Origin: a bacterium
GTDB lineage: Bacteria; Patescibacteriota; Minisyncoccia; UBA6257
NCBI GenBank assembly: GCA_030673525.1
Contig: DAOVIY010000024.1
Span: forward strand, 1-7,394
Direction: 5' to 3'
Length of the DNA stretch: 7,394 nucleotides
The translations under genes were made by a program, and so were the position numbers. Positions 1-5,740 of this stretch are shown here, in pieces (position 1 is the stretch's first letter; every line of letters starts with the position of its first letter). The notes below the pieces were generated by a model that saw only the letters and a program-made list of their open reading frames with translations, had not been told where the DNA came from and searched no databases.

Positions 1-933
1 AAAGACATTGTTAATACTAACGGTCAGTTATGGAAATTGAAACCTAGATTAAAAGAAATCGTTCTTTTAAAATCCAAAAAATGTAGTCAGGTATTCAGTT
101 TAAGACAAAAGAAAAATTTAATTGGAATAGATATATTTTTTCCATTAATTCATGGTACTTATGGAGAAGATGGTTGCTTGCAGGGATTTTTTGAACTTTT
201 AGACATTCCATATGTGGGGGCAGATGTTATAGGCTCAGCAATAGCAATGGATAAAGAAATAACGAAGAGATTATTAATGCTTGAAAGAATACCTGTGACA
301 AAATTTATTATCATTAAAAAAGAAGATAAATTGATAGAGAGAAGAAAAAAGATTAATCAAGCTATAAAAAGATTTCATTTTCCTCTTTTTATTAAACCGG
401 TTTGTTTAGGTTCTTCAGTTGGAGTATCTAAGGTTTTTAGCAGAAAAGAAATTGATAAAGCTATTCGGGAAGCATTTCAGTATGATAATAGTATTATGAT
501 TGAAAAATTTATAAAAGGAAGAGAAATTGAATGTTCTGTACTAGGTAATTCATATCCTATTGCTTCTTTGCCAGGAGAAATTAAACCTCGTTCTTTTTAT
601 TCATACAAAGCTAAGTATTTAGATCCTGAAGAAGCAAAATTATTAATTCCCGCTCCTTTATCAAAAAAAATTATTAAAGAAGTGCAAAAATTAAGCATTA
701 AAGTATTTCAAACATTGAAATTACAGGGTATGGCGCGAATAGATTTTTTCTTAAAGCCAAATGGGCAATTAATAGTTAGCGAAGCCAATACCATTCCGGG
801 ATTTACTCAAATTAGTATGTATCCCAAATTATGGCAAATTTCAGGAATAAAATATTCAAAATTACTTGATAAATTAATTCAATTGGCTATTGAGAATTAT
901 AATAAGAAAAATAAATTAAAGAGAAATTATTAA
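1..933 (+). CDS. ddl: D-alanine--D-alanine ligase, 5'-partial
   Basis: ATP-grasp enzyme that joins two D-alanines to make the dipeptide ending the peptidoglycan stem; cytoplasmic. The reading frame is open from the first base, so the real start lies upstream. The TTG at 37 is only an internal leucine codon, because the 12 codons before it continue the N-terminal domain. About 310 codons are visible, so roughly 40-50 residues are probably missing. Visible family motifs, with residues numbered from the first codon: HGTYGEDG at 51-58; the ATP-binding lysine in the FIKP segment (K132), followed by LGSSVG; ARID with metal-binding D248; and SEANTIPGFT with E261 and N263 as the other Mg ligands, followed by a typical ISMYPKLW end. 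All expected catalytic residues in the visible part are present, so the enzyme should be active. The TAA stop shares its last A with the next gene's ATG, which suggests translational coupling with the membrane kinase. Very firm assignment. Confidence 0.96.
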   Translation, partial: KDIVNTNGQLWKLKPRLKEIVLLKSKKCSQVFSLRQKKNLIGIDIFFPLIHGTYGEDGCLQGFFELLDIPYVGADVIGSAIAMDKEITKRLLMLERIPVTKFIIIKKEDKLIERRKKINQAIKRFHFPLFIKPVCLGSSVGVSKVFSRKEIDKAIREAFQYDNSIMIEKFIKGREIECSVLGNSYPIASLPGEIKPRSFYSYKAKYLDPEEAKLLIPAPLSKKIIKEVQKLSIKVFQTLKLQGMARIDFFLKPNGQLIVSEANTIPGFTQISMYPKLWQISGIKYSKLLDKLIQLAIENYNKKNKLKRNY

Positions 934-1298
934 TGAAACTTTCTTTTAAAAAATTCCTGAAAAGCCTAAAGCATGCTTCTCAAGGAATAAAATATGTATT
1001 TTTGCAACAGAATTTTTTTTTAATGTTTCTTATAGCAATTGGAATATTAATTCTCGGATTTTGGCTGCGAATTTCTTATTTTGAATGGTTAATAATAATC
1101 TTTCTTATTGGTTTTATTCTTAGTTTAGAAATACTGAATACTGTTCTTGAAAGAACATTAGATTTTTTAGAACCATATATTTCTGATAAAATTAGAATGA
1201 TTAAAGATTTAATTGCAGGAGCAGTTCTTTTAAGTTGTTTGACAGCGCTTATTTTAGGATTTATAATTTTTCTTCCGAAAATCCTCCTCAGATTTTAA
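933..1298 (+). CDS. dgkA: DgkA-family membrane kinase (undecaprenol or diacylglycerol kinase)
   Basis: Small integral membrane lipid kinase of 121 residues, the usual family length. It has a basic amphipathic N-terminus (residues 1-25) and three hydrophobic segments at about 28-48, 51-68 and 94-115. The family signature is clear: SLEILNT with E66 and N69, E73 seven residues on, D77, then IKDLIAGAVLL (K91, D92) leading into the third helix. E66 and E73 correspond to the catalytic and metal-binding acidic residues of E. coli DgkA. In Gram-positive relatives this family phosphorylates undecaprenol rather than diacylglycerol. Lying beside ddl and upstream of a Mur-type ligase, it could supply the undecaprenyl phosphate carrier for wall synthesis; the substrate is an inference. 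Start: ATG at 933 in a TAATG junction with ddl, with only a weak purine stretch upstream (about 917-923). Family assignment is firm. Confidence 0.9.
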   Translation: MKLSFKKFLKSLKHASQGIKYVFLQQNFFLMFLIAIGILILGFWLRISYFEWLIIIFLIGFILSLEILNTVLERTLDFLEPYISDKIRMIKDLIAGAVLLSCLTALILGFIIFLPKILLRF

Positions 1299-1332
1299 AA
1301 ATTGAAAATTAAGAATTAAAAATTATTTAACA
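1299..1332 (+). other. AT-rich intergenic spacer before dnaG
   Basis: The 34 bases between dgkA and dnaG are almost wholly A and T, with short near-repeats of the type AATTNAAA. I see no convincing -35/-10 pair, no stable GC-containing hairpin and no Shine-Dalgarno motif. It is the largest gap in the window. A weak promoter cannot be excluded in such AT-rich DNA. Confidence 0.5.
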
Positions 1333-3132
1333 ATGTTTTCTTCTTCTGAAGAGATAAAAAATAAATTAGATGTTAAAGAAGTAATTGGTCAGTATGTAAA
1401 ACTGCAAAAAGCAGGAGCTAATTATAGGGCTCTTTGCCCTTTTCATAAAGAAAAAACCCCTTCATTTTTTGTTTCTCCATCCCGTCAAATTTGGCATTGT
1501 TTCGGCTGTGGAGAAGGAGGTGACATTTTTTCTTTTATAATGAAGATAGAAAATATTGAATTTAAAGAAGCTTTAAAAATATTAGCTCAAAAAGCGGGAG
1601 TAAAATTAGCTTATGAAAATCCTCAGGTGCGTTCTCAGAAACAAAGGTTAATTGATATTAATAAAGAAGCAGTGATATTTTTTGAAGAGAATCTTTGGAA
1701 AAAGAAAGAAGTTGTGGACTATCTTATGAAAAGAGGCTTTAAACGGGAGACAATAAAAGAATTTCATCTTGGCTGGGCTTCTGATGAATGGCAATCTCTT
1801 AGTGCTTTTCTTATGAAAAAAGAATTTAAACCAAAAGATATTGTAGCTAGTGGTCTAGCCATTTCTAAAAACACAGAAATATACGATCGTTTTCGTTCAC
1901 GAATTATGTTTCCTATAGAAGATTACTCCCAAAACGTAGTTGGTTTTACTGGCAGAATTTTTCAAGGCAAAACTCCTTTGAAGACAATTAGAAATATAGA
2001 AAAAATAGGAAAATATATTAATAGCCCGCAAACTTTAATCTTTGATAAAAGTAAGATTTTATATGGTTTATCAAAAAGCAAAAACTATTTACGTTCTCAA
2101 GAAAGTACTTTATTAGTAGAAGGACAAACAGATTTTTTAATGGGTTGGCAGGCAGGCATTAAAAATATAGTAGCTACTTCAGGTATAGCCTTGACCCCTT
2201 ATCAATTGAAAATTCTAAAAAGGTACAACAATACTTTAGTTTTAGGTTTTGATATGGATGAAGCAGGAGAAAAAGCAGCTGAAAGAAGTATAGAATTAGC
2301 ATTATCTAAAGAATTTAATGTAAAAATCCTTAGGTTGTCCCAAGGAAAAGATTTAGCTGATTATCTTATTAATAAAGAAAACAAAGAAAGTATTAAAGAT
2401 TTAATAAATCAAGCTGAGGCGATAATGGATTTTTATTTTACGAGAGCCCAAAACGCAGGCGATAAAACGAATATTGATGGTAAGAAAGCTATAGCTTCTT
2501 ATTTTCTTCCTAAAATCAAAAAGCTTATTAATGTTTTAGATAGATCCTTTTGGATAAATAAGCTCTCACGTTTTATAAATATTTCTGAGCAAGTCCTTGA
2601 AGATGAATTAAATAGATTATCAAAAGAAGTCGATAAAGAAAATATTATTGATGAGAATGAATTTCTCTATCAATTTCCTACTTCCCAATTGCAATCACGG
2701 ATAGATGGCATAGCTGAGAGAATAATATCTTTTTTAATAAAAACACCTTCATTAAAAAAGGAGGCTTCTGAATATGAAGAATATTTCCCCGAGAATTTTC
2801 AAAAGATTTTTGAAGTTATCAAAAATATTTCTTCGGAAAAAGATTTGAGTACTGAAAATTTGAAAAAAGTAAATTTACCGGAAAACTTAATTAATCAGAT
2901 TAATCAATTAGCTTTGAGAGCTGATTATGAAATAGAATTACTAGAAAGATTTCAAGTTTCCCTTGATGGGGAGTTTAAAAAAGAATTAAAAGAATTAAAG
3001 AGGGAGTACACTAAGAAAAAATTGGAGGAAATAGAAAAAGAAATTCAGATTGTGGAAAAAAATAAAGATATAAAAGCGCTCAAAAATTTAATGACAAAAT
3101 TTAATAAATTATCAAAAGGATTATTAAATTAA
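1333..3132 (+). CDS. dnaG: DNA primase DnaG
   Basis: Primase that makes RNA primers at the replication fork; 599 residues, normal for the family. Domain order: CHC2 zinc-binding domain with C35, H38, C56 and C59 (CPFH ... CFGC) within residues 1-95; an N-terminal RNA-polymerase subdomain containing FRSRIMFPI (187-195), GFTGR and KYINSP (227-232); and a TOPRIM core with E263 (LLVEGQTD), D307 and D309 (GFDMDEAG) and D340 (GKDLADYL). Together these form the metal-binding catalytic set. The C-terminal part (about 360-599) is divergent, charged and helical, and sits where the DnaB-helicase-binding domain belongs. The EGY.D motif of many DnaGs reads EGQTD here, and about ten extra residues lie between GFTGR and KYINSP. 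The ATG at 1333 gives the standard family N-terminus (EEIKNKLDVKEVIGQYV). No Shine-Dalgarno sequence precedes it. rpoD starts one base after the stop. Confidence 0.97.
   Translation: MFSSSEEIKNKLDVKEVIGQYVKLQKAGANYRALCPFHKEKTPSFFVSPSRQIWHCFGCGEGGDIFSFIMKIENIEFKEALKILAQKAGVKLAYENPQVRSQKQRLIDINKEAVIFFEENLWKKKEVVDYLMKRGFKRETIKEFHLGWASDEWQSLSAFLMKKEFKPKDIVASGLAISKNTEIYDRFRSRIMFPIEDYSQNVVGFTGRIFQGKTPLKTIRNIEKIGKYINSPQTLIFDKSKILYGLSKSKNYLRSQESTLLVEGQTDFLMGWQAGIKNIVATSGIALTPYQLKILKRYNNTLVLGFDMDEAGEKAAERSIELALSKEFNVKILRLSQGKDLADYLINKENKESIKDLINQAEAIMDFYFTRAQNAGDKTNIDGKKAIASYFLPKIKKLINVLDRSFWINKLSRFINISEQVLEDELNRLSKEVDKENIIDENEFLYQFPTSQLQSRIDGIAERIISFLIKTPSLKKEASEYEEYFPENFQKIFEVIKNISSEKDLSTENLKKVNLPENLINQINQLALRADYEIELLERFQVSLDGEFKKELKELKREYTKKKLEEIEKEIQIVEKNKDIKALKNLMTKFNKLSKGLLN
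3115..3120 (+). promoter_or_regulatory. possible weak Shine-Dalgarno for rpoD
   Basis: AAAGGA lies in the last codons of dnaG, 13 bases before the rpoD ATG at 3134. The spacing is longer than the usual 5-9 bases, so it may be weak. Start-stop proximity with dnaG could instead allow reinitiation by ribosomes finishing dnaG. Confidence 0.35.
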
Positions 3133-3133
3133 T

Positions 3134-4441
3134 ATGATTAAAAGAAAAAAAAAGAAAAAAGTTAAAAAAGGAAAAGCCCGCCTTACTAAAATTTCAGCGA
3201 GGCGAGCAAAAAAGGTAAAAGCTGTAAAAAAGAAAAGGAAAGTAAAAATCATTAAAAAAACAAGAAAAGTAAGAAAAGTGAGGAAAATCAAAAAGATTAG
3301 GAAGATTAAAGGTACTAAGAAGATTAAGAATATTAAGAAAAAAAGACAGCAGCCAAAAAAAGAAAAAATACAAGAGAAGATTGACGTATTAATTGAAAGA
3401 GGCAAGTCGCGGGGCTTTATTACTCAAGATGAGATTTTAAAATATTTTTCACGTATTGAGGCAGACATTAATCTTTTGGAGAAACTTTATGATGCATTAG
3501 CCGAAGTTAATATTGAAGTAGTAGAAAGTGGGGATTTATTAATGCCTCAAAAAGAAGTTTCTGATAAAGAATTAAAAAATGCTTTAAGAGTTCCAAGTTC
3601 TAGAGTATTATCTGGGGCAGTTCAGTCATATCTTAGGGAGATAGGAAAAGTTTCTCTTTTAACTTATGAGGAAGAAAGGGAACTAGCAAGAAAAATAGAT
3701 AACGGAGATGAACAAGCAAGACGGAAGATGATTGAAGCTAATCTTCGTTTAGTAGTTTCTATTGCCAAACGTTATATCGGCCGAAGTAGAAATTTGGGTT
3801 TATTGGATTTGATTCAGGAAGGTAATATTGGGCTTTCAAAAGCAGTTGACAAATTTGATTACAAAAAAGGTTTTAAATTTTCCACTTATGCCACTTGGTG
3901 GATCAGACAAGCGATTACACGAGCTTTAGCTGATCAAGGACGAACGATTCGTATTCCCGTGCATATGGTTGAAACAATTACTAAATATTTAAAAACAAGG
4001 AGGGCATTGGCTCAAACATTGGGAAGAGATCCTTTACCAGAGGAAATAGCTTCTGAAATGGGGAAAGAAGTTCAAGAAGTTCTTTATCTTATGAAAATTT
4101 CTCAAAGCACTTCGTCATTAAATCAACCGGTAGGGGATGAAGATGGTGGCAGCCAGTTAGGGGATTTTATTTCAGATACGAAAGCCATCACTCCTGATAG
4201 TCACGCCGCAAGAGAATTGTTAAAAACCGAATTAGAAAAGATTATGGGTGGATTAGCTGAAAGAGAAAGAGAGATTATAAAAATGAGGTTTGGCTTGAAA
4301 GATGAAATCACCCATACATTAGAAGAAGTAGGAAAATCTTTTGGAGTGACTCGAGAAAGAATTAGGCAGATTGAAGCTAAAACCTTAGAAAAACTTAAAG
4401 AGCATTCTCAGTCTGATAGGTTAAAAGAGTTTTTAAAATGA
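3134..4441 (+). CDS. rpoD: principal sigma-70 factor RpoD with polybasic N-terminal tail
   Basis: Primary sigma factor that directs RNA polymerase to housekeeping promoters; 435 residues. Residues 1-80 are an extremely basic tail, with 46 Lys/Arg and a single acidic residue. Residues about 79-135 look like sigma region 1.1 and are net acidic. Region 1.2 is about 155-192 (SGAVQSYLREIGKVSLLT). Region 2 is about 195-282, with the core-binding and -10-recognition segment FSTYATWWIRQAITRA (249-264). Region 3 is about 283-360. Region 4 is about 375-430, with the -35-binding helix-turn-helix TLEEVGKSFGVTRERIRQIE (395-414). There is no long non-conserved insert between 1.2 and 2.1. After M1 the next methionine is M137, and I see no in-frame TTG between residues 80 and 110, so a start that keeps region 1.1 but skips the whole tail is unlikely. 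It begins one base after dnaG, and its TGA overlaps the next start. The sigma identity is certain; the role of the tail is unknown. Confidence 0.97.
   Translation: MIKRKKKKKVKKGKARLTKISARRAKKVKAVKKKRKVKIIKKTRKVRKVRKIKKIRKIKGTKKIKNIKKKRQQPKKEKIQEKIDVLIERGKSRGFITQDEILKYFSRIEADINLLEKLYDALAEVNIEVVESGDLLMPQKEVSDKELKNALRVPSSRVLSGAVQSYLREIGKVSLLTYEEERELARKIDNGDEQARRKMIEANLRLVVSIAKRYIGRSRNLGLLDLIQEGNIGLSKAVDKFDYKKGFKFSTYATWWIRQAITRALADQGRTIRIPVHMVETITKYLKTRRALAQTLGRDPLPEEIASEMGKEVQEVLYLMKISQSTSSLNQPVGDEDGGSQLGDFISDTKAITPDSHAARELLKTELEKIMGGLAEREREIIKMRFGLKDEITHTLEEVGKSFGVTRERIRQIEAKTLEKLKEHSQSDRLKEFLK
3263..3343 (+). repeat. nine-base coding repeat (basic-basic-Val/Ile tripeptides) within rpoD
   Basis: Codons 44-70 of rpoD form about nine imperfect tripeptide units: RKV, RKV, RKI, KKI, RKI, KGT, KKI, KNI, KKK. 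The DNA has a matching nine-base period with repeated AAGATTA-like units. The + strand is almost pure purine apart from the T of the Val/Ile codons. The pattern suggests growth by slippage or unequal duplication, with selection for basic charge. It lies inside the sigma factor's N-terminal tail. Confidence 0.75.
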
Positions 4442-5721
4442 GGATTGGTATGAATCTTTTGAATAAGATAAAAAAGAATACTTTACTACGAAAGATAATT
4501 GCTTTTTTGGCTGCTTTGAGATTTGGTTTTCCAGGGCGTCATCTTACAATCATTGGCATTACAGGAACTACTGGCAAGACAACAACAGCTTTTATGATTA
4601 AGAACATATTGGAGGTTAATGGTATAAAGACGGGGTTAATTAGTACTGCGGGTTATCATATTGGTAATGAAGTTATATATCCAAAGGCACATGTACCTGG
4701 AACAACGCCTGATCCATTTTTTCTTCATTTTTTATTAAGAAAGATGGTAAGGAAGGGCTTAAAAGCTGTAGTTATTGAAGTTTCTTCATTTGGTTTAATG
4801 TATGAACGAGTTTATGGATTAAATTTCTCAACAGCAATTTTAACCAATATTTCTTACAATCACCATATTGCCTTTCATGGTAATATGAATAATTATGTTT
4901 CGGCAAAATTAAAGCTATTTCGTAATTTAAAAACAACATCCATTGCTGTTTTACCGAAAGAAAGTAAATATTTTGATTTATTTGCTAAAAACACACAAGC
5001 CCAAATTTTAAGTTTTGGTTTTGATAAAACTTGTGATTTATGGATAGACATAAAAGAAATTACTAAAACAGAAAATAAAGTCATTCTTTATTGCAAAGAT
5101 GATTCTTTTTCAATTAATTTGCCTTTACCAGGACTCTTTAATATTCTTAATGCTTTAGCAGCTGTTGGTGCTGTTTATGGATTTTCTTTTTCTATTGAAA
5201 AATTAAAAAAAGGATTAAAAAGTTTAAAAAAGATTCCAGGGCGATTAGAATATATAAATGGCAAGCAGCCTTTTTCTATAATTGTAGATAAAGCGAATAC
5301 GCCAACAGCCTTTTGTGGTATAATAGATTTTATCAAAATTTTAAATCCCAAAAAGAAGATTGCTGTTTATGGCAATTTTGGAGAAAGTCCATTAAAAGAA
5401 AGGGAAAAACTAGCTGAAATAGCGACTAATTTTTTTGACCTTACCATTATTACAGAAGATGATCCTCAAGAAGAATCTTCCCAGAAAAGCATTAATGATT
5501 TTCTGGATTTTGTTAAAAAAAAGAATATTCCCTCAAATAAATACCAATCTTTTCTAAATAGAAGGCAGGCAATTCAAGAATCGATAAAACAAGCTAATAA
5601 AGGGGATTTAATAATAATTTTAGGTCGTGGCAATGAACAAACAATGGATTATGGGATTAAAGTAACGCCTTTTGATGATAGGCAAGTAACAAGGGAGGTA
5701 TTGAGGGAATTAGGTTATTAG
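4438..5721 (+). CDS. MurE-like Mur ligase lacking the UDP-binding domain
   Basis: ATP-dependent amide ligase of the Mur superfamily, 427 residues from the first ATG; probably adds an amino acid to a peptidoglycan precursor in the cytosol. Central domain: P-loop GITGTTGKTTT (40-50, K47), TTP (89-91), EVSSFGL (114-120), TNISYNHHIAFHG (136-148) and an AK pair with K157 where MurE has its carbamylated lysine. C-terminal domain: PGRLEYI (267-273), VDKANTP (283-289), EDDPQEE (340-346), GRGNE (396-400). The P-loop begins near residue 40 rather than about 110, so the MurE N-terminal domain that grips UDP-MurNAc is absent. A short hydrophobic basic helix (about 15-30) stands in its place. Several motifs are altered: YAHTP to KANTP, DNPR to DDPQ, GKGHE to GRGNE. 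The arginine that reads diaminopimelate is therefore missing and the substrate is uncertain. It overlaps rpoD by ATGA, and an in-frame ATG at 4450 is an alternative start. The superfamily is firm; the exact reaction is not. Confidence 0.85.
   Translation: MRIGMNLLNKIKKNTLLRKIIAFLAALRFGFPGRHLTIIGITGTTGKTTTAFMIKNILEVNGIKTGLISTAGYHIGNEVIYPKAHVPGTTPDPFFLHFLLRKMVRKGLKAVVIEVSSFGLMYERVYGLNFSTAILTNISYNHHIAFHGNMNNYVSAKLKLFRNLKTTSIAVLPKESKYFDLFAKNTQAQILSFGFDKTCDLWIDIKEITKTENKVILYCKDDSFSINLPLPGLFNILNALAAVGAVYGFSFSIEKLKKGLKSLKKIPGRLEYINGKQPFSIIVDKANTPTAFCGIIDFIKILNPKKKIAVYGNFGESPLKEREKLAEIATNFFDLTIITEDDPQEESSQKSINDFLDFVKKKNIPSNKYQSFLNRRQAIQESIKQANKGDLIIILGRGNEQTMDYGIKVTPFDDRQVTREVLRELGY
4440..4443 (+). 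promoter_or_regulatory. GAGG Shine-Dalgarno candidate favouring the Mur ligase start at 4450
   Basis: GAGG spans the rpoD stop and lies six bases before an in-frame ATG at 4450, good spacing for ribosome binding. The first ATG at 4438 has the classic ATGA overlap but no purine-rich site at proper distance. If 4450 is used, the protein is 423 residues and begins MNLLNKIKK. The two starts differ by only four residues. Confidence 0.4.
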
Positions 5722-5740
5722 TTAATTGTTATTATAGTTT

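Noticed and set aside
37..39. TTG as the ddl start codon
   Set aside because: The frame stays open to base 1 and the upstream codons fit the Ddl N-terminal domain; the gene is cut by the window edge.
1516..1521. GGAGGT inside dnaG as an internal ribosome site
   Set aside because: It encodes the glycines after the zinc-finger CFGC motif, and no plausible internal gene start follows.
3124..3405. Reverse-strand open frame rich in Phe, Leu and Ile, resembling a membrane protein
   Set aside because: It is the complement of the lysine-rich rpoD tail: AAA/AAG/ATT codons read backwards give Phe/Leu/Ile. The + frame is part of an unmistakable sigma factor.
4893..5084. Short reverse-strand open frame
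   Set aside because: It lies wholly within the Mur ligase gene, with no recognisable domain and no start signal; chance frame.
5694..5700. GGGAGGT as a Shine-Dalgarno for alaS
   Set aside because: It lies about 40 bases before the alaS ATG and encodes part of the Mur ligase C-terminus.
5730..5735. TATTAT as a -10 box of an alaS promoter
   Set aside because: The nearest -35-like TTGAGG at 5701-5706 is 23 bases away, too far, and the transcript would start almost at the ATG. TATTAT is common in DNA this AT-rich.
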